From SFLA01 sp045595165 (GTDB lineage: Bacteria > Bacillota > Clostridia > Oscillospirales > CAG-382), in assembly GCA_045595165.1 (NCBI GenBank), contig JAZNZY010000005.1, forward strand, positions 1 to 64,000: DNA of 64,000 bases, in the 5' to 3' direction. The position numbers and the translations under genes are program-made. Below are positions 1 to 8,870 of this stretch, in pieces. Position 1 is the first letter of the stretch, and each line of letters starts with the position of its first letter. Below the pieces are notes generated by a model. The model was not told the DNA's origin and ran no database searches. It worked only from the letters and a program-made list of their open reading frames with translations.

Positions 1-970
1 TGGGATACATACTGATGCTTGTAAAGCCGGGGAGGGTGTTTATCTCGTTGAAAACGATGTTCTCGCCTACGAAGAAATCCACTCTTGAAAGACCCTTGCA
101 GCCAAGAATTTTGTATATCCTGACGGCGTATTCCCGCACTCTTTCCGCCACCGCGTCATCAATTCGGGCGGGGATGTAATAGGAGGCGGTGGAGGCAACG
201 TATTTGGTTTCGTAATCGTAAAAATCGGCGCCGGGGGCTATCTCTCCGCAAACGGAAGCAACGGCGTTTTCGTTGCCCAGTATAGCAACCTCGATCTCGC
301 GGGCATTTTTAACACCGGTTTCAACCAATACTTTATAATCGTTATCGAAGGCAACCTCAAATCCCTTTACAAGCTCTTCACGGTTATTGGCTTTGGTTAT
401 ACCCACGGAAGAGCCTGCGTTGGCGGGCTTTACGAACATAGGGTAAGAAAGATTTTCCTCACATTCCTTTACCGCGTTCTCCGCGCAAAAGCCGTTTTTA
501 CGGAAGAAAACGTAGGGAACCACGGGAATGCCCACTTTTTCGCAAAGGATCTTGGTGGTGACCTTATCCATACATACCGCAGAGGAATAGGTGTTACAGC
601 CCACGTAAGGAATGCCCGAAAGAGCAAGAAGTCCCTGCATGGTGCCGTCCTCACCGTTTTTGCCGTGAAGCACGGGGAACACTGCGTCTACGTGTATAAC
701 CGTACCGTCCTCAAGCAATATGCCGTGATGTGTCTTTGAAGGGGAGATAACTGCGGGAGTGAGATACTCCTCTTTTTTATTCCAAGTGTGGTTACGCATA
801 CTGTCGGTATCCCCGTTATAAAGATACCACTTGCCGTCCTGCGTGATACCCAAAAGGCACACGTCATAAACCTCTTTATTTATATTGTCAGCCACGCACG
901 CCGCAGAAACGCAGGAAACAGCGTATTCGCTGGAAACACCGCCGAAAAGAAGGGCTACTGTTTTTTTCAT
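1..970 (-). CDS. ddl: D-alanine--D-alanine ligase, partial at the window edge
   Basis: ATP-grasp ligase that joins two D-alanines in the cytoplasm for peptidoglycan precursors. The reading frame is open from the ATG at 970 to the window edge, giving about 322 codons; the C-terminal end lies outside. Visible motifs are VLHGKNGEDGT, YVGCNTYSSAVCMDK, VKPANAGSSVGI (ATP-grasp) and FNEINTLPGFTSISMYP, which contains the metal-binding glutamate and asparagine near the C-terminus. The N-terminal MKKTVALLFGGVSSEYAVS is typical of Ddl. It starts 8 bases after the stop of the Sir2 gene, so the two probably form one transcript. The gene has no stop inside the window, so it is easily missed. D-Ala specificity (rather than D-Lac or D-Ser) is assumed from overall similarity. 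Confidence 0.93.
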   Translation of the reverse strand, partial: MKKTVALLFGGVSSEYAVSCVSAACVADNINKEVYDVCLLGITQDGKWYLYNGDTDSMRNHTWNKKEEYLTPAVISPSKTHHGILLEDGTVIHVDAVFPVLHGKNGEDGTMQGLLALSGIPYVGCNTYSSAVCMDKVTTKILCEKVGIPVVPYVFFRKNGFCAENAVKECEENLSYPMFVKPANAGSSVGITKANNREELVKGFEVAFDNDYKVLVETGVKNAREIEVAILGNENAVASVCGEIAPGADFYDYETKYVASTASYYIPARIDDAVAERVREYAVRIYKILGCKGLSRVDFFVGENIVFNEINTLPGFTSISMYP

Positions 971-978
971 TTTCAAAA

Positions 979-1683
979 TTACTCCTTCAAAAGCTTTCCC
1001 ATTACTTCCCCGATATTTTCCCGTATGATCACATCCGCCATACTGTCTGCGGGAGTGGGAGATTTATTTATGAGAACAAGATATTTTCCGCAAAAATAGT
1101 TTATAAGTCCTGCGGCGGGATAAACCGCCAAGGAAGTACCGCCGACGATAAGGGTATCACAGCGGGAAATATCCGCCACGGCGGAATACATCGTCTTGCT
1201 GTCAAGGGGTTCTTCGTACAGCACCACGTCCGGCTTTACGATACCGCCGCATTCGCACAAAGGAACCTTATCCGAAGAGAGTATATGCTCTACCCCGTAA
1301 AATTTGCCACAGCGGGTGCAGTAATTTCTGTGTACCGAGCCGTGAAGCTCGTATACCTTCTCGCTTCCCGCCGCCTGATGCAAGCCGTCTATATTCTGTG
1401 TGATTACCGAAAGCAATTTTCCCTGCTTTTCCAAAAGCGCAAGGGCTTTGTGAGCGTTGTTGGGAAGGGCAGACGGATATATCATTTTGGTGCGGTAAAA
1501 TTCATAAAATCTTTCCGGGTGGGAAACGAAATAGCTGTGGCTTATCATTTGCTCGGGCACCAGACCGTACAAGCCGCCATCACCGCGGAAATCGGGAATA
1601 CCGCTTTCGGTTGACACGCCGGCGCCGCCGAAAAACACAATGCGTGAAGAATCTTCAATTATTTCCAAAAAACGGTCTGTCAA
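979..1683 (-). CDS. cobB: NAD-dependent protein deacylase, sirtuin (Sir2/CobB family)
   Basis: Cytoplasmic enzyme that removes acyl groups from lysines using NAD+. The 234-residue length fits the bacterial family. Motifs in order: GAGVSTESGIPDFRG (NAD binding) near residue 20, TQNIDGLH near 96, the catalytic histidine in ELHGSVH, then a CxxC and a CxC cysteine set (CTRC and CEC) that would bind zinc, and GGTSLAVYPA near the C-terminus. Translation most likely begins at the TTG at 1683, because GGGAGG sits 8-13 bases upstream and the conserved N-terminus begins there. ddl follows after 8 bases. The preferred acyl group cannot be told from sequence. Confidence 0.93.
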   Translation of the reverse strand: MTDRFLEIIEDSSRIVFFGGAGVSTESGIPDFRGDGGLYGLVPEQMISHSYFVSHPERFYEFYRTKMIYPSALPNNAHKALALLEKQGKLLSVITQNIDGLHQAAGSEKVYELHGSVHRNYCTRCGKFYGVEHILSSDKVPLCECGGIVKPDVVLYEEPLDSKTMYSAVADISRCDTLIVGGTSLAVYPAAGLINYFCGKYLVLINKSPTPADSMADVIIRENIGEVMGKLLKE

Positions 1684-1720
1684 CGTGTCCTACCTCCCGA
1701 AAAGGATTTTTTAGCATTAT

Positions 1721-1750
1721 ATTGTAACATAAAAGAGCGTGAATTGTAAA
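1721..1750 (-). promoter_or_regulatory. Possible sigma-A promoter for cobB-ddl
   Basis: Minus-strand TTTACA at 1745-1750 and TACAAT at 1721-1726 with an 18 bp spacer, about 38 bases before the TTG start of the Sir2 gene. The -35 box is imperfect, so this is moderate evidence. Confidence 0.45.
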
Positions 1751-1788
1751 GTATAAAAAAAGAAAAATGATGTCTTTTTTGAATTATA

Positions 1789-1817
1789 TTGACATTTTTC
1801 CTTTTTTGGCACATAAT
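1789..1817 (+). promoter_or_regulatory. Sigma-A promoter for the small lipoprotein
   Basis: TTGACA at 1789-1794, 17 bp spacer, CATAAT at 1812-1817. It lies 30 bases before the GTG start at 1848 with GGGAGG between. Confidence 0.7.
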
Positions 1818-1847
1818 TAAGGTACATATTTTACGGGAGGGAACGCC

Positions 1848-2180
1848 GTGCGGAAACTTACTGCTGTCCTGCTTATCGCCCTTACGCTCCTTTGCGGATG
1901 CAAGGAAACGGATATCGTGCTGGAAGACACCGTCTGGAAATACGGTAATGACATTATAATATATTTTTATGCCGACGGAAGCGGAAAGCTGGACGTGGAC
2001 GGATTAAAGCTGGATTTCACTTATGAAACGGACGGAGAAAATCTTACCGTCAGCTGTACCCACGAAAACATCGCCTACGATTACGGATTGGATACTCTGC
2101 CCTTCTTCGGCGTAAATTCCATCTCTGCCGAAGATGGATATCTTTACGTGGGAACGTGGGAGCTTATCCAAGTAAAATAG
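1848..2180 (+). CDS. Small lipoprotein of unknown function
   Basis: 110 residues starting at a GTG preceded by GGGAGGG seven bases upstream. The N-terminus MRKLTAVLLIALTLLCGC is a lipoprotein signal peptide with lipobox LCGC, so the mature protein should be anchored outside the membrane at Cys18. The mature part is a short beta-rich stretch (DTVWKYGNDIIIYFYADGSG, then LTVSCTHENIAY) ending GTWELIQVK, which resembles small lipocalin-like or DUF-type beta domains, but I do not recognise a family. It has its own promoter and stands alone upstream of the pfl riboswitch. No function is proposed. Confidence 0.8.
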   Translation: MRKLTAVLLIALTLLCGCKETDIVLEDTVWKYGNDIIIYFYADGSGKLDVDGLKLDFTYETDGENLTVSCTHENIAYDYGLDTLPFFGVNSISAEDGYLYVGTWELIQVK

Positions 2181-2192
2181 TGAAATTTCACA

Positions 2193-2221
2193 TTGACATT
2201 TTTGCTTCGGTAGGATATAAT
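2193..2221 (+). promoter_or_regulatory. Strong sigma-A promoter for the pflBA transcript
   Basis: TTGACA at 2193-2198, 17 bp spacer, TATAAT at 2216-2221: both boxes are perfect consensus. The expected start near 2228 places the riboswitch at the very 5' end of the message. Confidence 0.85.
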
Positions 2222-2229
2222 TAACTTAA

Positions 2230-2307
2230 GATCTTTACATAACTGACGGATTTCGCGGATACACCGCGGGGGAGTGTAAAGAGATATACAAGCCGACCGT
2301 CTGGGCA
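2230..2307 (+). promoter_or_regulatory. ZTP riboswitch (pfl motif)
   Basis: The leader carries the hallmark pieces of the ZTP/ZMP-sensing pfl RNA motif. These are an AACTGACGGA segment at 2241-2250, a small hairpin CGCGGATACACCGCG followed by GGGGAGTGTAAA, an outer helix pairing TTTACA(T) near 2233 with TGTAAA near 2275, and the conserved 3' segment CCGACCGTCTGGGCA at 2293-2307 that forms the pseudoknot. The last bases of this segment (GGGCA) are also the 5' arm of a terminator, so ligand binding should prevent termination. Known family behaviour: ZTP (signalling 10-formyl-THF shortage) turns genes on. Here the controlled gene is pflB, which makes formate for one-carbon metabolism. Confidence 0.9.
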
Positions 2308-2348
2308 AGATCAATTCATTACAGAACTGATTTTGCCCGTTTTTTTAT
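2303..2348 (+). terminator. Riboswitch-controlled intrinsic terminator
   Basis: GGGCAAGATCA (2303-2313) pairs with TGATTTTGCCC (2328-2338), followed by GTTTTTTTATTTTTT. The 5' arm overlaps the riboswitch pseudoknot strand, so the two structures exclude each other. Confidence 0.88.
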
Positions 2349-2382
2349 TTTTTCGGGCGAAATCGAAAAAAGGAGAAAGAAA

Positions 2383-4614
2383 ATGGAACACATTAATTGG
2401 ACCGGTTTTAAACCCGGAATCTGGCAAGAAGAAATTAACGTAAGAGATTTTATACAGACAAACTACAAAGAGTATACGGGAGATGCCGATTTTCTTGAAA
2501 CCGCAACGGAGCGCACGAGTGCCCTTATGGCAAAGGTGCAGGAGCTTTTTGCGCAGGAGCGCAAAAACGGCGGTGTTTTGGATATAGATACCGAAACCGT
2601 TTCCTCCCTTACCAGCTATGCTCCCGGTTATATTGATAAAGAAAACGAGCTTATCTTCGGTATGCAGACCGACAGCCCCTTAAAAAGAGGTGTAAATCCC
2701 TTCGGCGGAATACGTATGGCAAGGCAGGCGTGCGCCGCATACGGCTACAGGCTGAGCGACAAGGTGGAGAACGAATTTAAGTTCCGCACCACTCATAATG
2801 ACGGCGTTTTCCGCGTTTATACCGATGAAATGAGAAAAGCCCGTAAATGCCACGTTATTACCGGTCTGCCCGACGCATACGGAAGAGGACGCATTATAGG
2901 CGATTACCGCCGCGTTGCCCTTTACGGCGTTGACAGACTTATAAAGCAAAAGCAGGCAGACAAAGCAAAGCTGGGAGAAGCGGATTTCACCGTTGAAAGC
3001 GCAAGGCAGAGCGAAGAGCTGTTCCAGCAGATAGCCTTCTTGGGTTACCTCAAGGAAATGGCAGAAATGTACGGCTTTGATATAAGCGAGCCCGCAAAAA
3101 ACGCAAAAGAAGCTATACAATGGACCTATTTTGCCTACCTCGGCGCCATAAAGGAGCAAAACGGCGCCGCGATGTCATTGGGCAGAGTAAGCAGCTTTTT
3201 CGATATTTATATTGAGCGTGATATGGCAAACGGCATACTTGACGAAAAGGGCGCTCAGGAGCTGATGGACGATTTCGTTATAAAGCTTCGTATTGCCCGC
3301 CATCTCCGCACTCCCGAATACAATGAGCTGTTCGGCGGCGATCCTATGTGGATAACCGAGGCTGTGGGCGGTATGGGTAATGACGGAAGAACGCTGGTCA
3401 CCAAAAGTTCTTACCGTATGCTTAACACCCTTTATACCCTCGGTTCTTCTCCCGAGCCCAACCTTACCGTTCTTTGGTCTACCCGTCTGCCCGAAAGCTT
3501 TAAGCGTTTTTGCGCAAAGGTTTCTGCGGACACCGACTCTATCCAGTACGAAAATGACGATATCATGCGCCCCCACCACGGCGATGATTACGCCATTGCC
3601 TGCTGTGTTTCCGCAATGGAGATAGGCAAGCAAATGCAGTTCTTCGGTGCAAGATGCAATCTGGCAAAGCTTTTGCTTATTGCCATAAACGGCGGTTTTG
3701 ACACAACCAGCGGTATTCATATCGGACCTCAGCTGCCCGTTATGGAGGGCGACACACTGGATTACGACGCGGTTAAGGAAAGATACGATATTTACGTTGA
3801 GTGGTTAAGCAAGCTGTACGTAAACACAATGAACCTTATCCACTATATGCACGATAAATACGCATACGAAAAGACACAGATGGCACTTCACGATACCGAC
3901 GTAAAACGTCTTATGGCGTTCGGCGTTGCGGGATTTTCCGTGGTTGCGGACTCTATGAGCGCTATCAAGTTTGCCAAAGTGCATCCCGTTAAGGACGAAA
4001 TGGGATATATTGTAGATTTTAACACCGAAGGAGATTTCCCCAAATACGGCAACGATGATGACCGTGTGGACACTATCGCCGTGGAGCTGGCGCATCAGGT
4101 AATAACCGAGCTGCGCAAAACTCCCACCTACCGTAACGCTACCCACACCCTTTCCGTGCTTACCATTACCTCCAACGTAATGTACGGCAAAAACACGGGA
4201 GCTACACCTGACGGAAGAAAAGCAGGCGCACCCTTCGCACCCGGAGCAAATCCTATGCACAACCGTGAGGAAAACGGAGCGCTGGCTTCCCTTAACTCTG
4301 TGGCAAAGATACGCTACGAGGACTGCCGCGACGGTATCTCCAACACCTTCTCTATTTCTCCCGAAGCATTGGGAAAAACCGAGGATGATCGTATAACCAA
4401 TCTGGTTTCCATATTGGACGGTTATTTCGCAAAAAACGCCCACCATATAAACGTAAACGTGCTTAACAGAGAAACCCTTATTAAAGCATACGAAAACCCC
4501 GAGGAATATCCCAACCTGACAATACGTGTTTCGGGATATGCGGTAAACTTCAACAAGCTTTCCCGTGAACAGCAGAGAGAGGTCATAAGCCGTACCTTCC
4601 ATATGAGCGTATGA
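2383..4614 (+). CDS. pflB: Pyruvate formate-lyase (formate C-acetyltransferase)
   Basis: Glycyl radical enzyme converting pyruvate and CoA to acetyl-CoA and formate in the anaerobic cytoplasm. At 743 residues it has the usual length. The catalytic cysteine pair is Cys407-Cys408 in YAIACCVSAM, and the radical glycine is Gly718 in RVSGYAVNF near the C-terminus. The start has AAAGGAG nine bases upstream. The stop codon overlaps the start of the activase gene by 4 bases (ATGA), so the two are translationally coupled. A consensus promoter and ZTP riboswitch upstream link expression to the folate one-carbon state. Confidence is high because both the Cys-Cys and Gly-radical motifs are intact, which separates true PFL from diol dehydratase-type relatives. 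Confidence 0.97.
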   Translation: MEHINWTGFKPGIWQEEINVRDFIQTNYKEYTGDADFLETATERTSALMAKVQELFAQERKNGGVLDIDTETVSSLTSYAPGYIDKENELIFGMQTDSPLKRGVNPFGGIRMARQACAAYGYRLSDKVENEFKFRTTHNDGVFRVYTDEMRKARKCHVITGLPDAYGRGRIIGDYRRVALYGVDRLIKQKQADKAKLGEADFTVESARQSEELFQQIAFLGYLKEMAEMYGFDISEPAKNAKEAIQWTYFAYLGAIKEQNGAAMSLGRVSSFFDIYIERDMANGILDEKGAQELMDDFVIKLRIARHLRTPEYNELFGGDPMWITEAVGGMGNDGRTLVTKSSYRMLNTLYTLGSSPEPNLTVLWSTRLPESFKRFCAKVSADTDSIQYENDDIMRPHHGDDYAIACCVSAMEIGKQMQFFGARCNLAKLLLIAINGGFDTTSGIHIGPQLPVMEGDTLDYDAVKERYDIYVEWLSKLYVNTMNLIHYMHDKYAYEKTQMALHDTDVKRLMAFGVAGFSVVADSMSAIKFAKVHPVKDEMGYIVDFNTEGDFPKYGNDDDRVDTIAVELAHQVITELRKTPTYRNATHTLSVLTITSNVMYGKNTGATPDGRKAGAPFAPGANPMHNREENGALASLNSVAKIRYEDCRDGISNTFSISPEALGKTEDDRITNLVSILDGYFAKNAHHINVNVLNRETLIKAYENPEEYPNLTIRVSGYAVNFNKLSREQQREVISRTFHMSV

Positions 4615-5315
4615 CGGGAAGAGTTCATTCCATACAAAGTCTGGGCACGGTAGACGGACCGGGCGTGCGGTTTGTTGTGTTTTTTCAGGGCTGTAATCTG
4701 CGGTGCAAGTGCTGTCATAACCCCGACACCTGGGATATGGCAGGCGGAAAAGAATATTCGGCGGAGGAAATAGTAAACAAAGCCATCCGCTATAAAGAAT
4801 ATTTCGGTGCTGAGGGTGGGATAACCCTTTCCGGCGGAGAGCCGCTGCTTCAGGCGGAGTTCGCAAGGGAAATATTTGAAAAATGCCATGAGAACGGCAT
4901 AAACACCTGCCTTGATACTTCGGGAAGCGTTTTAAACCAAAGCGTGAAAGACCTTCTTGAGGTAACCGACAGAGTGCTTTTGGATTACAAATATACCGAT
5001 GATGCTTCCTACCGGGATAACGTCGGCTGCAGTATAGAAAGAGTAAACGCTTTTTTGGAGTATCTGCAAAAAAAGAATATTCCCGTAACCCTGCGGCAGG
5101 TTATTATACCCACCGTAAACGATACGGAAGAAAACGCTCTTAAATTAAAAGAGGCAATACATAAATACCCCTGCGTGGATAAAACCGAACTGCTCCCATT
5201 CCGCAAAATCTGCGCGGTAAAATATGAAAACTTGGGTATCCCCTTCCCCTTCGGAGAAATGGATACACCGAGCAATGCTTTAATGAATTCCCTTAACGCA
5301 TTACTTGAAGAATAA
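4611..5315 (+). CDS. pflA: Pyruvate formate-lyase activating enzyme (radical SAM)
   Basis: Radical SAM enzyme that puts the glycyl radical on PflB. The 234-residue protein shows the CxxxCxxC cluster at Cys28, Cys32 and Cys35 in QGCNLRCKCCHNP, the SAM-contact region GGITLSGGEPLLQ near residues 65-77, and DYKYTDD typical of activases. It has no extra ferredoxin domain, as expected for PflA. It overlaps pflB by 4 bases, and the pair shares the riboswitch leader. A 31-base gap separates it from the next lipoprotein gene, which has its own GGAAGAGAG-type binding site. Confidence 0.96.
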   Translation: MTGRVHSIQSLGTVDGPGVRFVVFFQGCNLRCKCCHNPDTWDMAGGKEYSAEEIVNKAIRYKEYFGAEGGITLSGGEPLLQAEFAREIFEKCHENGINTCLDTSGSVLNQSVKDLLEVTDRVLLDYKYTDDASYRDNVGCSIERVNAFLEYLQKKNIPVTLRQVIIPTVNDTEENALKLKEAIHKYPCVDKTELLPFRKICAVKYENLGIPFPFGEMDTPSNALMNSLNALLEE

Positions 5316-5346
5316 TAGAATTATATAGGAAGAGAGCGTATCTGTT

Positions 5347-7947
5347 ATGAAGAAAAACGTTTTTTTCAGGATTGTTTCACTTGTGCTTTTACTTGTTTTA
5401 GGACTTATTGCTTCCTGCGAAGGAAAAGGCGGGGAAAGTGTGGCCGAAGAAAGCGGCGAAGCTTCCGGGCAGGACGCTCCTTCTTTTGTTTTAAGCGAAA
5501 AGGTTGAAGAAATAAAGGGATATATGGTAAAGGATATAGACCGATCCCTTAAAGCGAAAAATGTGTTCAGAGGACTTACCTATACCCCCAGTAGACAATC
5601 CGACGGATACTACACCGATTCCGCCAACCAAAAGCTTACGGACGGATATTACTTAAATCTGGCTTACGGACCTCACTATTACGCAGGCTGGTCGGGAGGC
5701 GGATCCTTAACCATAACCTTTGATCTTGGTGAAGCGGAGCACGCTATCGGCGATATTTATATCGGCTGCTATAAAAATATAAGCTCCGGTGCAAATCTGC
5801 CCGGAAGCGTGTCTGTAAAGGTTTCGGATAACGGAAAGGATTACACAAAAATAGGAAGGATAGACACTCCCTCGGATACGGAATACTGCGGCAAATACAC
5901 ATATAATTTTGCCTTCCCCAAGGCGGTTACTGCACGGTATATAAAAATAACCTTCTCCTCCCAAAACGGAAATATGCTGTTTGTTGACGAAATAACCGCT
6001 TTTGAATACTGCGAAGACGGTGACGTTTACAACACCTTGGGAGATTGGACAGACCCTTACTACCCCGTTACGGATTTTTACGGATATAACCTTAATTTAG
6101 GAGAATCCGAAGTCAAGGTAAGCAAAGAAGATAAAGATTACGACACCTTGCAAAATCTTGCCAAATTAAAGGGCGTGGATTTTCAGATACAGCATTTTGA
6201 TCCTATTATTAAAAACCATTCCAACACGGGTATGGACAAAATATCTATGCTTACCGACGGAAAGCTTCACGGCAATATTGAGGGAGATTATTTTATATTC
6301 TACCGCGGTGCAGGACGGCACGTGGTAGCGGATCTGGGCACGGTAATGGCAATTCAGGGCTGTACGGTTACTTTTCAGGATAAGCCCTCCTGGGGAATTG
6401 CCACGCCTCCCGTATATTATATAAGCGTTAGCGAAAACGGTACCGATTGGGTTACGGTTTTTGCGGAGCATAATCCCGAATACGGTGTTGCCGAAAGGAG
6501 CAACGATACGAGAAAGATTGAATTTGAGGAGCAATTTCTCGCCCGTTACGTGCGCATAACCTTCCCCACCGTACCCGATAACGAAATATCCAGCTCGGTT
6601 TATATGGGTGAATGGGAAATCTGGGGCAAAAAGAACACCGCTTCTGCGGTTAAGGCATTTGAGCCCGAAGGCTTGCTTTACGGCACTTATCCCGATCCCG
6701 AGGATGTGGGAGCGAATGACATACTCTTTACCTGCATTACCGACGGATACGGAAAGGTATGCGAAGACGTACACGTGCTGACCTTGGAAAACGCATACAA
6801 ATATCTCGCCCACCGTGACGAAACGGGCAGTGCAGTGGGAGTTTTGTTTGATTCTCTTGCCTTTACAACCAGAGGAGATTTGAATTCCTATCCCGACAGA
6901 AACGAAGGCACAGAGTGGTTTTTATCCGAGCTGTTCCGTGAAGGCGTGAATATGGATGCGGCAGACAGTGCCAAGGGTATGCTTAACGAGGCTCTGGGCA
7001 CGGACGATAAGGAAATGATATGGATATCCGTAAACTGCCCTGCTATTGGCGATGTGTTTAACGGAAAAGAAATAAAAACCGCAGAGGATTATATTGAATG
7101 TCTTAAATGGCAGGCAGACGAAGCCATACGCAGATTTAAGGAAAAAGGCTATGAAAACCTGCAACTGATAGGCTTTTACTGGCAGGTGGAAAATATACGC
7201 CCCAATGCCCACGCACCTGCTGCAGCTTACGATAAAGAGGCTGTGATCGCCTTTAACGAATACTTACATTCTATGGGCTACAAATCTCTGTGGTGCCCCT
7301 ATTACAGCCGTATCAACGGCATATGGCACAGCAAATATTACGGCTTTGACATTACCTGCTGGCAGCCGAACCTTATGTTTGACCAAATAGACCCTTACAG
7401 ACTCTCCACCATTTCCGAATTGGCAAAGATATACGGAGTAGGCATTGAAATTGAAACGGATACATTTGAGCAAAGCAAGCAGACGCTGAGTATGTACAGA
7501 GAATATCTCAACGCAGGGTTTGAGTACGGATTCATAAACTCCGTAAATGCATATTATCAGGGCGCAATACCCGGCGCATATATATCCTTTGAAAACAGCG
7601 ACAGACCCTATATGCCCACTGTTTTTTATGAATCCGTAAAGTATATTACGGGTACTATGGACGGAAAGTTCGGTATAACGGAAAAGCAGGATCTATCCGT
7701 TTTTGAAGACGCTTCTTTAACGGTTAAAAACGGGAAATCCGCATCTGTTTTTCTGGGCGATCTTTCGGAAATCGAGTACAGATACGAGCTAACTCCCCTT
7801 TTCGGAAGTGTGCGGCTGGATAAAAACGGAACTCTTACATATACCGCTATGAAGAGTTATGCGGGAGAGGACCAAGTGAAAATTTCTGTTTTCGACGGCG
7901 AGAGCACGGTAAAAACCATAACCGTAAATATTACGGTAACGGAATAA
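5347..7947 (+). CDS. Secreted DUF4855 lipoprotein with two discoidin-like domains
   Basis: 866 residues. The N-terminus has a lipoprotein signal with lipobox IASC (Cys24), followed by a Ser/Glu/Gly linker. Residues about 80-225 and 285-430 look like F5/8 type C (discoidin) carbohydrate-binding modules: both have SV/YISVSENG and ARYIKITF-type strands. Residues about 440-780 match the DUF4855 style (FYWQVENIRPNAH, YGFDITCWQPNLMFD), a predicted TIM-barrel glycoside-hydrolase-like fold. The C-terminal 80 residues form a cadherin/Ig-like module (GTLTYTAMKSYAGEDQ, VKTITVNITV). Probably a surface glycan-binding or glycan-degrading protein; the substrate is unknown. A second DUF4855 gene without a signal peptide is at 51788. 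Confidence 0.82.
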   Translation: MKKNVFFRIVSLVLLLVLGLIASCEGKGGESVAEESGEASGQDAPSFVLSEKVEEIKGYMVKDIDRSLKAKNVFRGLTYTPSRQSDGYYTDSANQKLTDGYYLNLAYGPHYYAGWSGGGSLTITFDLGEAEHAIGDIYIGCYKNISSGANLPGSVSVKVSDNGKDYTKIGRIDTPSDTEYCGKYTYNFAFPKAVTARYIKITFSSQNGNMLFVDEITAFEYCEDGDVYNTLGDWTDPYYPVTDFYGYNLNLGESEVKVSKEDKDYDTLQNLAKLKGVDFQIQHFDPIIKNHSNTGMDKISMLTDGKLHGNIEGDYFIFYRGAGRHVVADLGTVMAIQGCTVTFQDKPSWGIATPPVYYISVSENGTDWVTVFAEHNPEYGVAERSNDTRKIEFEEQFLARYVRITFPTVPDNEISSSVYMGEWEIWGKKNTASAVKAFEPEGLLYGTYPDPEDVGANDILFTCITDGYGKVCEDVHVLTLENAYKYLAHRDETGSAVGVLFDSLAFTTRGDLNSYPDRNEGTEWFLSELFREGVNMDAADSAKGMLNEALGTDDKEMIWISVNCPAIGDVFNGKEIKTAEDYIECLKWQADEAIRRFKEKGYENLQLIGFYWQVENIRPNAHAPAAAYDKEAVIAFNEYLHSMGYKSLWCPYYSRINGIWHSKYYGFDITCWQPNLMFDQIDPYRLSTISELAKIYGVGIEIETDTFEQSKQTLSMYREYLNAGFEYGFINSVNAYYQGAIPGAYISFENSDRPYMPTVFYESVKYITGTMDGKFGITEKQDLSVFEDASLTVKNGKSASVFLGDLSEIEYRYELTPLFGSVRLDKNGTLTYTAMKSYAGEDQVKISVFDGESTVKTITVNITVTE

Positions 7948-7960
7948 CAGACGCAAAAAA

Positions 7961-7987
7961 CCCCCGAACATATCGGGGGATTTTTTA
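7961..7987. terminator. Bidirectional intrinsic terminator
   Basis: CCCCCGA/TCGGGGG stem with AAAAAA on one side and TTTTTT on the other, between the convergent DUF4855 and psd genes; it serves both. Confidence 0.92.
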
Positions 7988-8848
7988 TCATATTTTTTTG
8001 CCTATCTTGGAGCCGTATCTCACCTGTGTTTCGTTGCCCTCCAAGGAATTGCGGATAATATCCTCGTCCAATTCCACTACTCCCTTTTTGAAAAGCAGCA
8101 CGATGGTAGACCCGCCGAATTCGAAATATCCCTTTTCGTCCCCTTTATTAAAGACGGTAGAAACACGGTTTCGTATTCTGCCCACAAGGGTAGCGCCCAC
8201 CTCAACGTGGATCACGTCCCCGAAGTTTTCGGTATGTAGGGTGGTATAAACACGGAAGTTCCGCTTGAAATAATTTCGTCCCAGACCGTCCACATGGGAA
8301 ACGGTATACAAAACGCCTTTTATCTTGCGATAAGGACTGCGGGTGCCTTTATCTATATAGCAATATCTGTGGTAATCGTCAACGGAAAGCCGGAAGATAA
8401 GACACATACCGCCGATATATTCTTCGCACACGCTGTCCCCGCCCAAAAGCTCGTGTATCGTGTAGGGCGAGCCCTTGATGATATAATCCTTCGCCGCCGT
8501 TATGGGAAAGGCGCGGAGCTTACTGTCGCAGGGGGCGATAAGATGCTCCGGTGTCATATCCACGGGGCGGCAGGAAGATTTTATTTTGCGGGTGAAAAAA
8601 TCGTTATAGCTCTTGAAGTGCTGTTTTTCATACTCATCAAGATTTATGCCGTGTTTTTTCACAGCGCGGTACGCTCTTCCTTTGGATAAAGGGCTGTTCA
8701 TATATGCGCCGACCAAGCGGGAGGAATTGCGCCTTGCCGAAATCCACAGCATAGGTCTTCCCAGCTTTTTGCCGTACATAAATCTCATAAGCTTATCCGG
8801 CATTGCGGTAGCGGGTACCACGTTGCCGTTGCGATCGTAAATAATCAA
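7988..8848 (-). CDS. psd: Phosphatidylserine decarboxylase proenzyme
   Basis: Membrane-associated enzyme that makes phosphatidylethanolamine from phosphatidylserine, using a pyruvoyl group formed by self-cleavage. The 286-residue chain carries the cleavage motif FGGSTIVLLF (Gly-Ser bond) near residue 250, the Asp of APCDSKL and the His of DDYHRY, which with the serine form the self-cleavage triad. A further His sits in IHVEVGATLVG. Translation probably starts at the TTG at 8848, which has GAGG 9-12 bases upstream. It is the last gene of the minus-strand run from yqeG, with 22 bases to the oxidoreductase gene. The motif is GGST rather than the common LGST, which fits the Clostridia-type branch. 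Confidence 0.93.
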   Translation of the reverse strand: MIIYDRNGNVVPATAMPDKLMRFMYGKKLGRPMLWISARRNSSRLVGAYMNSPLSKGRAYRAVKKHGINLDEYEKQHFKSYNDFFTRKIKSSCRPVDMTPEHLIAPCDSKLRAFPITAAKDYIIKGSPYTIHELLGGDSVCEEYIGGMCLIFRLSVDDYHRYCYIDKGTRSPYRKIKGVLYTVSHVDGLGRNYFKRNFRVYTTLHTENFGDVIHVEVGATLVGRIRNRVSTVFNKGDEKGYFEFGGSTIVLLFKKGVVELDEDIIRNSLEGNETQVRYGSKIGKKI

Positions 8849-8870
8849 GGTATTTCCTCTTAACTACAGT

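Noticed and set aside
3805..4866. Long minus-strand open frame (353 codons) opposite pflB/pflA
   Set aside because: It is antisense to strongly conserved genes, has no binding site or recognisable domain, and is rich in Cys/His/Val as expected of a reverse-frame shadow.
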